A stretch of 45,563 bases of DNA, taken from positions 1 to 45,563 of the forward strand of contig JAGVLN010000001.1 of assembly GCA_020049805.1 (NCBI GenBank), written 5' to 3'. The DNA comes from Rickettsiales bacterium. Its GTDB lineage: Bacteria > Pseudomonadota > Alphaproteobacteria > Rickettsiales > JABSSG01. Positions 16,759 to 25,149 of this stretch are shown piece after piece. The translations under genes were made by a program, and so were the position numbers. The notes under the pieces were generated by a model, which was not told the origin of the DNA, ran no database searches, and worked only from the letters and a program-made list of their open reading frames with translations. How positions within the stretch are numbered: the first letter of the stretch is position 1; each line of letters starts with the position of its first letter.

Positions 16759-17433
16759 TTAAATTAAATTATTTGCTTTAAAACTATAGTGGCTATTATG
16801 GCTAATAATTATATGGTCAACTAATTTCACGTTTATATTATTTAAAGCTCTAATCGTAATTTCAGTTAATTCTAAATCAGCTTTTGATGGGTTGGTTTTA
16901 CCACTTGGATGGTTATGAACCAGTATTATTGCGCTAGCTGAATGGTGAATAACCTTTTTTACAATTTCGCGTGGATAAATACCAATACTATTAACTGTGC
17001 CATAGTCTTGAAGTTCGTCTGCTAATAGCATATTTTTGTTGTTCAAATAAAGAATGCGTAATTGTTCTGTGGCATTATATCCCATAGTACTTCTGAGATA
17101 TTCTATTAGCTTATCCCACACTGAGAAAATAGGTGCATTAATTAGTTGCTCTTTAGCCACATGAGAGATTGTTTCACGAAATATTCTAAATACTGAAATG
17201 ACAGCAGGGCCGATTCCAGGAGTTTGAGAGAGTAAAGCTGGTTCTGCGTTCAGTACTGCACCCAGATTACCAAATTTTTTCAAAAGGTTTTTTGCTAAAT
17301 CTTTTACATCCTTGCGAGGGATTGCTAAGTATAATATTAATTCTAATGTTTCATATTCTGCTATTGATCCGAGTGGAGATTTTAATAAGCGAGCTTTTAA
17401 GCGAGCTCTATGGCCCTCAGTCAATGTAGTCAT
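16759..17433 (-). CDS. radC: RadC-family JAMM-domain protein
   Basis: The 224-residue protein has an N-terminal helix-hairpin-helix-like region (LLSQTPGIGPAVISVFRIF) and the RadC JAB/MPN domain with the metal motif ILVHNHPSGKTNPSKADLELT (HxH followed by Ser and Asp). RadC was named as a DNA repair protein, but its biochemical role remains unsettled; the motif resembles deubiquitinase-type zinc peptidases. It overlaps map by 4 bases (ATGA), so the two are translationally coupled. Length is typical. Confidence 0.93.
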   Translation of the reverse strand: MTTLTEGHRARLKARLLKSPLGSIAEYETLELILYLAIPRKDVKDLAKNLLKKFGNLGAVLNAEPALLSQTPGIGPAVISVFRIFRETISHVAKEQLINAPIFSVWDKLIEYLRSTMGYNATEQLRILYLNNKNMLLADELQDYGTVNSIGIYPREIVKKVIHHSASAIILVHNHPSGKTNPSKADLELTEITIRALNNINVKLVDHIIISHNSHYSFKANNLI

Positions 17434-18239
17434 AAGGTAGATTTATATGGGGGTTGAGTGTAATTTTTTGGTGAGAGAGTAAAAATTTCAAACCCATCTT
17501 TTGTTACTGCAAGGGTATGTTCAAATTGTGCAGATAAAGATCGATCTTTAGTAGTTACTGTCCACCCATCATGTTGATTCAATTTTGTATGGTAACTTCC
17601 AGCGTTTACCATAGGTTCTACGGTAAAAAACATACCTTCTTGCAAAATTAAACCTTCTCCTTTTTTGCCATAGTGGAGTATACTTGGTTCAGTGTGAAAC
17701 ACTTTGCCAATGCCATGACCGCAATAATCTCGCACCACAGAATAATTATGTTTTTCAACATACGTTTGGATAGCATTTCCTATATCTCCCAATGTAGCTC
17801 CGGGCTTAACTTGTTCAATACCAAGCATCATTGCTTCATAGGTTACGTTAGTTAAACGCTTAGCTTTAATAGATGGTTCACCAACCCAATACATACGGCT
17901 AGTATCTCCATAATAACCATCTAAAATAACAGTTACATCTATATTTAGTATGTCACCTTCCTTTAAAATTGTATTATCAGGAATGCCGTGGCATATGACA
18001 TGGTTTATTGAAGTGCAAATTGATTTAGGGAACGGTGGAGCATTTCCAGAGCCGCGATAATTTAAAGGGGCTGGTATTGCATTGTTTTTTATAATATAAT
18101 TATGACATATATCATTTAAATAATTGGTAGTAACTCCTGGTTTTACATGATCGGTAACGTGGTCAAGAACTTCTGCAGCAAGTTTTCCAGCTTGACGCAT
18201 TTTAATAAAGTCTGTATTGCTATGAATGGTTATGCTCAT
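17430..18239 (-). CDS. map: Methionine aminopeptidase, type I
   Basis: The 269-residue cytoplasmic metalloprotease removes the initiator methionine from new proteins. The pita-bread metal ligands are visible: Asp in NIDVTVILDGYYGDTSRMYW (two Asp), His in GHGIGKVFHTEPSILHYG, Glu in FTVEPMVNAGSYH and Glu in AQFEHTLAVT. NHVICHGIPD supplies the conserved active-site His. The product is full length and lacks the zinc-finger extension of eukaryotic forms. It is the first gene of a two-gene minus-strand operon with radC and diverges from the CinA-like gene. Confidence 0.97.
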   Translation of the reverse strand: MSITIHSNTDFIKMRQAGKLAAEVLDHVTDHVKPGVTTNYLNDICHNYIIKNNAIPAPLNYRGSGNAPPFPKSICTSINHVICHGIPDNTILKEGDILNIDVTVILDGYYGDTSRMYWVGEPSIKAKRLTNVTYEAMMLGIEQVKPGATLGDIGNAIQTYVEKHNYSVVRDYCGHGIGKVFHTEPSILHYGKKGEGLILQEGMFFTVEPMVNAGSYHTKLNQHDGWTVTTKDRSLSAQFEHTLAVTKDGFEIFTLSPKNYTQPPYKSTL

Positions 18240-18293
18240 TGAAAATTATAATACAATAATTGAAAATTTAAAAATACGCTCAAAATTTAAGAT

Positions 18294-19052
18294 ATGCAAG
18301 AAATTATCAAAGCTTCAGTTTTAATTATTGGTGATGAAATCTTAAGCGGGAGCACTCAAGACCAGAATATTCAATATATTGCAAATAACTTATCGGATTT
18401 AGGTATCGTTTTTGCTGAAGCAAGAATTGTTCGGGATGTAGAAGAAGACATTATTTTTGCTTTAAATGAACTTCGTTCTAAATATGATTATGTGTTTACA
18501 ACTGGTGGTATTGGTCCTACACATGATGACATTACTGCTGCCTCAGTAGCTAAAGCTTTTAATGTAAAGCTAGAACGTAATGTTCAAGCCGTAAAATTAA
18601 TGGAAGCTCGTTATCTAGAAATGGGAAAGATAATGCATAGTGCTAGCTATAAAATGGCTGAAATGCCAGTAGGGGCTGAATTAATTCTTAATCCAGTAAG
18701 TGGTGCTCCTGGATTTAGAATAGAAAATGTTTATGTAATGGCTGGCATACCTAATATTATGCGTTCAATGTTTGATAATATAAAAAATAAACTGAGAGTT
18801 GGTAATAGATTTGTCACTAAAAAGCTTAAATTAAATGTTGGTGAGAGCCAAATTTCTAAGTTGTTGGAGAAATTGAATCTAGAATATAGTGAATTATCTA
18901 TGGGTAGTTATCCTTTTCAAAATGATGCAAAGTGGGGAACTAATTTAGTAATTAGAGGTAATAATAAGAATTTAGTAGAAGAAGCTTTTACGAAGTTAAA
19001 AGATTATTTAAAATTAGAGAATATAGAATTTACTAATGAGAGTTTAGGATAA
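18294..19052 (+). CDS. CinA-like molybdopterin-binding-fold protein (MoCF domain only)
   Basis: The 252-residue protein has the MoaB/Mog-type fold typical of the N-terminal half of CinA: ASVLIIGDEILSGSTQDQN at the start and DYVFTTGGIGPTHDDITAASVAKAF around residues 64-88. The C-terminal NMN deamidase domain of full CinA is absent. Standalone forms of this kind are common in alphaproteobacteria; the activity is not established (some CinA N-domains act on ADP-ribose). It is immediately followed by trpS with no gap. Naming it a molybdenum cofactor enzyme would be unsafe since no other such genes are nearby. Confidence 0.88.
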   Translation: MQEIIKASVLIIGDEILSGSTQDQNIQYIANNLSDLGIVFAEARIVRDVEEDIIFALNELRSKYDYVFTTGGIGPTHDDITAASVAKAFNVKLERNVQAVKLMEARYLEMGKIMHSASYKMAEMPVGAELILNPVSGAPGFRIENVYVMAGIPNIMRSMFDNIKNKLRVGNRFVTKKLKLNVGESQISKLLEKLNLEYSELSMGSYPFQNDAKWGTNLVIRGNNKNLVEEAFTKLKDYLKLENIEFTNESLG

Positions 19053-20045
19053 ATGAAAAGAGTAGTTTCTGGCATACAGCCAACAAAGGATTTGCATATT
19101 GGTAATTATCTAGGTTCAATTAAAAATTGGGTGGGTCTTCAAGACCAATATCAATGTATGTTATTTGTAGCAAATTTACATGCCATGACTATACCCTATA
19201 ACCCAGATGAATTAAGAAATAATACTCTTAATGTTACTGCGGCTTATTTAGCATGTGGGATAGATCCAAAAAAATCCATAATTTTTGCTCAGAGTGCGAT
19301 TTATGAACATACACAATTAGCTTGGATTTTAAATTGTATTACTCCAACTGGTTGGATGAATCGTATGACCCAGTTTAAGGAAAAATCTGAGAAATATAAA
19401 GAAAATAGTTCACTAGGATTGTATTGTTATCCAGTGTTAATGGCAGCTGATATTCTGCTTTATAAAGCTAATTTCGTTCCTGTTGGTGAGGATCAGAAGC
19501 AGCATTTGGAATTAACTAGAGATATTGCTGCAGCCTTTAATCGGTTAGTAAATAAAGAATTTTTTACGTTACCTGAACCAATGATTATTGGGAATGGGGT
19601 CAGGATAATGAGCCTGAAAGACGGAACAAAAAAAATGAGTAAATCAGATGATTCTGATTATACACGTATCAATCTGACAGATTCTAATGAAGAAATAGAA
19701 CTTAAATATCGCAAAGCTAAAACAGATTCAATTGCAGAAATATATTATGATAAAGAGAAACGGCCAGAAATCAGTAATCTCCTCAATTTATATGCTGCCT
19801 TGTCAGGAATGAAAATAAAAGCTATTGAAGAAAAATATCAAAGTATAGGTTGTGCTACATTTAAAAAGGATTTAGCGGAAATCACTATTTCTGTAGTCTC
19901 AAAGATCAGGTCTGAACATGTGCAGTTAATGAAAAATTTAGATTATGTTGAACAAGTTTTAACGGATGGACAAGAAAAAGCACAAAAAATTGCTGCTGAT
20001 AATATGCTAACAATTCAAAAAATGTTAGGAATATCTCATCTTTAA
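19053..20045 (+). CDS. trpS: Tryptophanyl-tRNA synthetase
   Basis: The 330-residue class I aminoacyl-tRNA synthetase charges tRNA-Trp. The nucleotide-binding motifs are HIGN at residues 15-18 (after SGIQPTKDL) and KKMSKSD near residue 200, with LYCYPVLMAADILLYKA and VGEDQKQHLELTRDIA forming the tryptophan pocket and dimer region. Length matches bacterial TrpRS. The ATG directly follows the stop of the CinA-like gene, so its translation is probably coupled. Confidence 0.97.
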   Translation: MKRVVSGIQPTKDLHIGNYLGSIKNWVGLQDQYQCMLFVANLHAMTIPYNPDELRNNTLNVTAAYLACGIDPKKSIIFAQSAIYEHTQLAWILNCITPTGWMNRMTQFKEKSEKYKENSSLGLYCYPVLMAADILLYKANFVPVGEDQKQHLELTRDIAAAFNRLVNKEFFTLPEPMIIGNGVRIMSLKDGTKKMSKSDDSDYTRINLTDSNEEIELKYRKAKTDSIAEIYYDKEKRPEISNLLNLYAALSGMKIKAIEEKYQSIGCATFKKDLAEITISVVSKIRSEHVQLMKNLDYVEQVLTDGQEKAQKIAADNMLTIQKMLGISHL

Positions 20046-20077
20046 TAAAAAATTAACTATAGTTTATTAAAATTAAT

Positions 20078-20524
20078 ATGAAGAAGAAGGTTATTATATA
20101 TACAGATGGAGCATGTTCTGGTAATCCTGGTCCAGGTGGATGGGGCGCTTTATTAATGTATAATAACATCCAGAAAGAGATATATGGTGGTGAAATAGCA
20201 ACTACTAATAACAGGATGGAGCTAATGGCAGCAATAAAAGCATTAGAATTATTGAAAGAGTCTTGTTTAATAGAGTTATTTACTGATAGTATATATGTTA
20301 AGAACGGCATTACGTTATGGATAAAAAACTGGAAAGAAAAGAATTGGCGGACTGCAGATAAAAAAGAAGTTAAAAATATTGATTTATGGCAAGAATTAGA
20401 TTTACTTACTAAAAAGCATCATATAAATTGGCACTGGATTAAAGGCCATAATGGTGACAAGTTTAACGATTTAGTTGATGCCTTGGCTTTGAAAGGCAGA
20501 GATGAGATGAAGGAGAAAATATAA
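20078..20524 (+). CDS. rnhA: Ribonuclease HI
   Basis: The 148-residue nuclease cuts RNA in RNA-DNA hybrids, removing R-loops and Okazaki primers. The catalytic residues Asp10 ([17 protein letters not shown]), Glu48 (NNRMELMAA), Asp70 (FTDSIYV) and Asp134 are all present, together with His124 in WIKGHNGD. It belongs to the same plus-strand series as trpS and the NDUFA12-like gene, 6 bases upstream of the latter. Confidence 0.97.
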   Translation: MKKKVIIYTDGACSGNPGPGGWGALLMYNNIQKEIYGGEIATTNNRMELMAAIKALELLKESCLIELFTDSIYVKNGITLWIKNWKEKNWRTADKKEVKNIDLWQELDLLTKKHHINWHWIKGHNGDKFNDLVDALALKGRDEMKEKI

Positions 20525-20530
20525 TTTAAA

Positions 20531-20884
20531 ATGCAAACAGTAACAAAAATTTTATTATGGTTGAATTTTCAGTTTATCGGTCAAGATAAATTTGGGAATA
20601 AATACTATGAGTCATATAAAGTTAACCAAAGTCTTGGTCGTAAAACTAGAAGTGTAATGTATCAAGGCATGGCTGAAACTTCAAAAGTTCCTCCAAGATG
20701 GCATGCATGGCTTCATTATCTATCTGATGAAATTCCGTATGATAATAAATTACAGTATGGATGGCAAAAAGAATATTTACCTAATTTAACAGGGACAAAA
20801 TATGCCTATAGACCTAAAGGTCATATGACATTGGGAGGAATAAGGAGCCCTGTAGCAAGTGATTATCAAGCGTGGAGACCTTAA
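20531..20884 (+). CDS. NADH:ubiquinone oxidoreductase accessory subunit, NDUFA12 family
   Basis: The 117-residue protein has the NDUFA12/B17.2 core: QDKFGNKYYES, KVPPRWHAWLHYLSDEIP and NLTGTKYAYRPKGHM. In mitochondria this subunit belongs to complex I, and alphaproteobacteria carry the bacterial counterpart. The gene followed by mlaD and a DUF2155 gene is a familiar alphaproteobacterial arrangement and a good lineage marker. No core nuo genes are in the window. Its role is probably assembly or stabilisation of complex I. Confidence 0.95.
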   Translation: MQTVTKILLWLNFQFIGQDKFGNKYYESYKVNQSLGRKTRSVMYQGMAETSKVPPRWHAWLHYLSDEIPYDNKLQYGWQKEYLPNLTGTKYAYRPKGHMTLGGIRSPVASDYQAWRP

Positions 20885-20908
20885 TTTAATTAGTAAGTAA
20901 GAGTTATT

Positions 20909-21406
20909 ATGAATAGAAGTATTATAGAAATTTTTGTTGGATTTTTTGTGTTAGCTATTGCTATAGGGTTTTTAATTTTTACCTACAAAATCTCAGATGT
21001 AAAAAAATTAGATCGAACTTATCAAGTAAAAGCAAGGTTCAATCAAGTGGATGGGGTAATTATTGGCAGCGATGTTTCAGTTAGCGGAATTAAAGTGGGC
21101 TCGGTAGCAGATTTATTTTTAGACCCAGAAACTTATGACGCTGTTATGATTATAGCGATTAGAGATAATGTAAAATTACCTGTAGATTCATCCGCGCGTA
21201 TAGTGAGTGATGGATTGCTTGGAGGTAAATATGTTGAAGTTCAAGCTGGTGCTGATGATCGAATGTTAAAGAATGATGATATTATTCAATATACTCAATC
21301 ATCTATCAATTTAGAGTCTTTAATTGGTAAATTTATCTTTAATTCAGCAAGCAGTAATGATAGCAAAAATCAAGAAAATAATAAAAATCCGCAACCAAGT
21401 AATTAG
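20909..21406 (+). CDS. mlaD: Phospholipid-transport substrate-binding protein MlaD
   Basis: The 165-residue protein has an N-terminal membrane anchor (IFVGFFVLAIAIGFLIFTY) and one MCE domain (YQVKARFNQVDGVIIGSDVSVSGIKVGSV through GLLGGKYVEVQAG). MlaD forms a hexameric ring on the periplasmic face of the MlaFEDB ABC transporter that moves phospholipids between the two membranes. The mlaE/mlaF genes are elsewhere. The C-terminal tail is low-complexity and overlaps the start of the next gene by about 50 bases. Confidence 0.95.
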   Translation: MNRSIIEIFVGFFVLAIAIGFLIFTYKISDVKKLDRTYQVKARFNQVDGVIIGSDVSVSGIKVGSVADLFLDPETYDAVMIIAIRDNVKLPVDSSARIVSDGLLGGKYVEVQAGADDRMLKNDDIIQYTQSSINLESLIGKFIFNSASSNDSKNQENNKNPQPSN

Positions 21407-21794
21407 TTTATTTGGTTTATTTATTATTTTTGTTCTAAATATTGCATTAGCAATTGAAGATAACAAACAACATAATAATTTAGCAGAAAATGGTTATCAT
21501 AAATATGCTTTAATTCGTGGGTTAAATAAAATTACTGGTAAAAGTTTGATTTTAAAAATACCGGTGGGAGATGAATTACACTATTTTGAAAAATTAGGTA
21601 TTTTTGTAAGAAAATGTTGGAAAGATAACGAAGAAAGTCTTCCAGAGAGTAAGGTTTTAATTGAGGTGTGGCATAAGGATAGTAATGGGGATATTGAGAG
21701 GATATTTTTTGGTTGGCTCCTCTCGCTAAATTCCTCAGTTTCTGCTATTGAACATCCAATGTACGATCTTAGTTTAGTTGAATGCATAAATTGA
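21357..21794 (+). CDS. DUF2155-family exported protein
   Basis: From the ATG at 21357 the product is 145 residues with a signal-like hydrophobic start (VISLFGLFIIFVLNIALAIE). The DUF2155 core is visible: ALIRGLNKITGKSLILKIPVG, FVRKCWKDNEESLPES, and the terminal IFFGWLLSLNSSVSAIEHPMYDLSLVEC. The family is alphaproteobacterial, exported and uncharacterised, often next to mlaD and NDUFA12 genes as here. A longer frame from 21324 exists but would put residues before the signal peptide. The gene overlaps the mlaD end in another frame. Confidence 0.88.
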   Translation: MIAKIKKIIKIRNQVISLFGLFIIFVLNIALAIEDNKQHNNLAENGYHKYALIRGLNKITGKSLILKIPVGDELHYFEKLGIFVRKCWKDNEESLPESKVLIEVWHKDSNGDIERIFFGWLLSLNSSVSAIEHPMYDLSLVECIN

Positions 21795-21844
21795 TAGACA
21801 AATTCTCATTAATAATTTAATTATATTTAAACTTGAATTTGATT

Positions 21845-21851
21845 AAGGAGG
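21845..21851 (+). promoter_or_regulatory. Strong Shine-Dalgarno deciding the pdhA start
   Basis: AAGGAGG is a full-length Shine-Dalgarno match. It is 5 bases before TTG at 21857, so that TTG rather than the upstream TTG at 21833 is the initiator of pdhA. Confidence 0.85.
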
Positions 21852-21856
21852 TTGAT

Positions 21857-22834
21857 TTGGCAAAGTCTAGTGGCAAGTCTAATGACGCAGTAAAGTACTT
21901 GCAGTTTTATAAACAAATGGTTTTAATACGTAGATTCGAAGAGAAGTCAGGTCAGCTTTACGGTATGGGCAAAATTGCAGGATTTTGTCATCTTTATATA
22001 GGTCAAGAAGCAGTAATAGTAGGTTGCATAGCTTCGTCACAGTCAGGAGATAAATTTATTACTAGTTATCGTGATCATGGTCATATGCTAGCACTTGGTA
22101 CAGACCCTAAAGTTGTTATGGCTGAATTAATGGGTAGAGCCACGGGTTGTTCACAAGGTAAAGGTGGCTCTATGCATATGTTTGACTTAGAAAGACATTT
22201 TTATGGTGGGCATGGTATTGTAGGAGCCCAGGTGCCAATAGGTACAGGTCTAGCATTTGCAGATAAATATCTAGGTAAAAACAATATAAGTTATGTTTTT
22301 TATGGTGATGGTGCGGCCCATCAAGGTCAGGTATATGAATCTTTCAATATGGCAGCTCTATGGCAGTTACCGGTAATTTATATTATTGAAAATAATCATT
22401 ATGCAATGGGTACCTCTGTTTTGCGTTCAACTAAGGAAACAGACCTCTACAAGAGAGGCGAGCCATTTGGAATTCCAGGTTTGCAAGTAGATGGTATGGA
22501 TGTATTAGCTGTTGAAAAAGCATTAAAGGAAGCTGCGACATATGTAAGAAGTGGCAAGGGACCATTTATAATTGAAGCTAAAACCTATCGTTATCGTGGA
22601 CATTCAATGTCAGATCCAGCTAAATATCGTACAAAAGAAGAAGTACAAGAGCATAAGGAACTCCGTGATCCAATTAACAATTTTAAACAATATATTTTAG
22701 ATAAAGCTATTGTCACTGAAAATGAGTTATCTGCTATTGATGCAGAAGTAAAAAACATTGTTAATGAGGCTGTTGAGTTTTCCGATAAAAGCCCGGAGCC
22801 AGATCCAGCAGAACTTTTTACAGATATAAATTAG
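21857..22834 (+). CDS. pdhA: Pyruvate dehydrogenase E1 component, alpha subunit
   Basis: The 325-residue subunit binds thiamine diphosphate with PdhB and decarboxylates pyruvate. Visible motifs: YRDHGHMLALGTD, SQGKGGSMHMFD, GGHGIVGAQVP, the ThDP motif YGDGAAHQGQVYESFNMAALW with NNHYAMGTS, and the phosphorylation-loop region TYRYRGHSMSDPAKYRT. It starts with TTG directed by the Shine-Dalgarno at 21845-21851. First gene of a pdhA-pdhB-pdhC-lpd-lipA run with short gaps, so the whole complex and its lipoylation enzyme are probably expressed together. Confidence 0.97.
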   Translation: MAKSSGKSNDAVKYLQFYKQMVLIRRFEEKSGQLYGMGKIAGFCHLYIGQEAVIVGCIASSQSGDKFITSYRDHGHMLALGTDPKVVMAELMGRATGCSQGKGGSMHMFDLERHFYGGHGIVGAQVPIGTGLAFADKYLGKNNISYVFYGDGAAHQGQVYESFNMAALWQLPVIYIIENNHYAMGTSVLRSTKETDLYKRGEPFGIPGLQVDGMDVLAVEKALKEAATYVRSGKGPFIIEAKTYRYRGHSMSDPAKYRTKEEVQEHKELRDPINNFKQYILDKAIVTENELSAIDAEVKNIVNEAVEFSDKSPEPDPAELFTDIN

Positions 22835-22854
22835 ATTAGGTTGTAGGTAGTAAT

Positions 22855-23832
22855 ATGAGTCAAATCACTTTAAGAGAAGCGTTACGTGATGCAATGGCAG
22901 AAGAAATGCGTGCAGATCAAAATATATTTGTAGTAGGAGAAGAAGTAGCTGAATATCAAGGTGCGTATAAAGTTACACAAGGATTATTAGATGAATTTGG
23001 GCCTAAAAGAGTAGTGGATACTCCTATTACTGAGCACGGGTTTACTGGGCTTGCTGTTGGAGCTGCTATGGCAGGTTTAAGGCCAATAGTAGAATTTATG
23101 ACTTTTAATTTTGCTATGCAAGCTATAGATCAAATCATTAATTCTGCGGCTAAAACTAAATATATGTCAGGTGGATTAATTCAATGTCCGATAGTATTTC
23201 GAGGTCCGAATGGTGCTGCTGCAAGAGTTGGGGCTCAACATTCTCAATGTTACGCTAGTTGGTATTCGCATGTTCCAGGACTTAAAGTAATTTCTCCATA
23301 TTTTGCAAGTGATGCTAAAGCTTTACTTAAAGCCGCTATTAGAGATAATTCTCCAGTAATATTTTTAGAAAATGAATTGTTATATGGTCAAAGCTTTCCG
23401 ATAGAAGAGAAAGAAGTTGAAATTGGTAAAGCAAATATTGTAAGGGAAGGAAATGATATTACAATTACAGCATTTTCCTTACAAGTAGGAAATGCAATAA
23501 AAGCTGCAGAAGAACTTGCTAAAGAAGGCATAAATGCAGAAGTAATAGACTTAAGAACGATTAAGCCATTAGATAATGAGGCTATCATTAATTCAGTGAA
23601 GAAAACAAATAAGCTAGTAACTGTTGAAGAAGGTTGGGCTTTTGCAGGGATTGGTGCTTCTATAGGTGCAATCGTTATGAAAGAAGCATTTGATTATTTA
23701 GATGCACCAGTCATAAATGTCGCAGCAAAGGATGTGCCATTACCATATGCAGCTAACCTTGAAAGACTTGCTTTACCGCAAGTACACGATATAATTAAAG
23801 CTTGCCAAGAAGTTTGTTTTAGAACAAAATAA
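22855..23832 (+). CDS. pdhB: Pyruvate dehydrogenase E1 component, beta subunit
   Basis: The 325-residue partner of PdhA completes the E1 heterotetramer. Landmarks are [35 protein letters not shown], the [20 protein letters not shown] segment, [16 protein letters not shown] and the C-terminal transketolase domain with [14 protein letters not shown]. Unlike some alphaproteobacterial versions it has no N-terminal lipoyl domain. The gap to pdhA is 20 bases and to pdhC 26 bases. Confidence 0.97.
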   Translation: MSQITLREALRDAMAEEMRADQNIFVVGEEVAEYQGAYKVTQGLLDEFGPKRVVDTPITEHGFTGLAVGAAMAGLRPIVEFMTFNFAMQAIDQIINSAAKTKYMSGGLIQCPIVFRGPNGAAARVGAQHSQCYASWYSHVPGLKVISPYFASDAKALLKAAIRDNSPVIFLENELLYGQSFPIEEKEVEIGKANIVREGNDITITAFSLQVGNAIKAAEELAKEGINAEVIDLRTIKPLDNEAIINSVKKTNKLVTVEEGWAFAGIGASIGAIVMKEAFDYLDAPVINVAAKDVPLPYAANLERLALPQVHDIIKACQEVCFRTK

Positions 23833-23858
23833 GGATAATTTTTTAACTAAGAGGTGAC

Positions 23859-25148
23859 ATGCCGATCAATATTCTAATGCCAGCCCTATCTCCAACTATG
23901 ACTGAGGGAAATTTAGCAAAATGGCACAAAAAAGTTGGTGATAAAATTAAAGCAGGTGATTTACTTGCTGAGATTGAAACTGATAAAGCTACAATGGAAG
24001 TAGAAGCAGTTGATGAAGGTACGCTTGGCAAGTTAATAGTTGCAGAAGGTGCACAAAATGTTCCAGTAAATTCTGTTATAGCAGTTTTGTTAGAAGAAGG
24101 TGAGGATAAATCAGTTTTAGATAATATGGATTTTCTGGCTATAAGTCCTTCTGTTATAGAAAAAGCTGAACCAGAAATGTTAGATGAGTTAGAAGTTTTA
24201 AAAGAAGACCTTGAGCAACAACCTGCTTTACCTAGTCTATCTAAATCTGCTGCTGTATCTTCAGTATCAAGTAATAGAGTTTTCGCTTCTCCTTTAGCAA
24301 AAAGAATTGCTGGAGAAAGTAACGTAGATTTAACTAGAATTTCAGGTACTGGTCCACATGGACGCGTTATTAAGGCAGATGTACTAGAGTTTTTAGAATC
24401 AGGTCAAGCTAAGTCTTATCACGAAGGCCCAGTTGTTAGAATTTCTCAGGAATATAAAACTATTGCTAATAATAACATGCGTAAGGTTATTGCCCGGAGG
24501 CTTAGTGACTCTAAACAAAATGTTCCACATTCTTACCTATCAATAGATTGTAACATTGATAAGCTTTTAGAACTTAGGCATGATATTAATCATGTGCGTA
24601 GCCTTGATAAAAATGTAGCAAAAATTTCAGTTAATGATTTAATGATTAAAGTAGTAGCTTTAGCATTAAAACAAGTGCCTGAAGCGAATGCTGCTTGGAC
24701 AGAAGAAGCTATTTTACAATATAATAATATCGATATTTCTGTAGCGGTTTCTATAGAAGGTGGTTTAATTACCCCTATTATTTTTAACGCTGATCAAAAA
24801 TCAATTTTTACTATTTCTACTGAGATGAAAGAGTTAGCTGCTAAGGCTAAAGCTGGAACTTTAAAACCTCATGAATTTCAAGGAGGAGGATTTAGTATTT
24901 CAAATTTAGGAATGTTTGGTATTAAACAATTTAATGCGATTATAAATCCGCCACAAAGTTGTATACTTGCTATAAGTAGTAGTATACCTACTCCAATTGT
25001 AAAGGATGGTAAAATAGAAATAGCTAATATTATGTGTGTTACTTTGTCCTCTGATCACCGAGTACTTGATGGAGTGATGAGTGCTAAATTCTTGCAAGCC
25101 TTTAAAGAAATTATTGAAAATCCTGTAAGATTATTGTTAGGTTATTAA
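23859..25148 (+). CDS. pdhC: Pyruvate dehydrogenase E2, dihydrolipoamide acetyltransferase
   Basis: The 429-residue core subunit transfers the acetyl group to CoA. Domains in order: one lipoyl domain (residues 1-80) with the lipoylated Lys43 in ETDKATMEVEAVDEG, a flexible linker, the peripheral-subunit-binding domain near residues 142-178 (SPLAKRIAGESNVDLTRISG), and the catalytic domain ending in the DHRVLDGVMSAKFLQ active-site motif. GAGGTGA at 23851-23857 is the ribosome site. One lipoyl domain is the usual number in Rickettsiales. lpd begins 1 base after its stop. Confidence 0.97.
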   Translation: MPINILMPALSPTMTEGNLAKWHKKVGDKIKAGDLLAEIETDKATMEVEAVDEGTLGKLIVAEGAQNVPVNSVIAVLLEEGEDKSVLDNMDFLAISPSVIEKAEPEMLDELEVLKEDLEQQPALPSLSKSAAVSSVSSNRVFASPLAKRIAGESNVDLTRISGTGPHGRVIKADVLEFLESGQAKSYHEGPVVRISQEYKTIANNNMRKVIARRLSDSKQNVPHSYLSIDCNIDKLLELRHDINHVRSLDKNVAKISVNDLMIKVVALALKQVPEANAAWTEEAILQYNNIDISVAVSIEGGLITPIIFNADQKSIFTISTEMKELAAKAKAGTLKPHEFQGGGFSISNLGMFGIKQFNAIINPPQSCILAISSSIPTPIVKDGKIEIANIMCVTLSSDHRVLDGVMSAKFLQAFKEIIENPVRLLLGY

Positions 25149-25149
25149 A

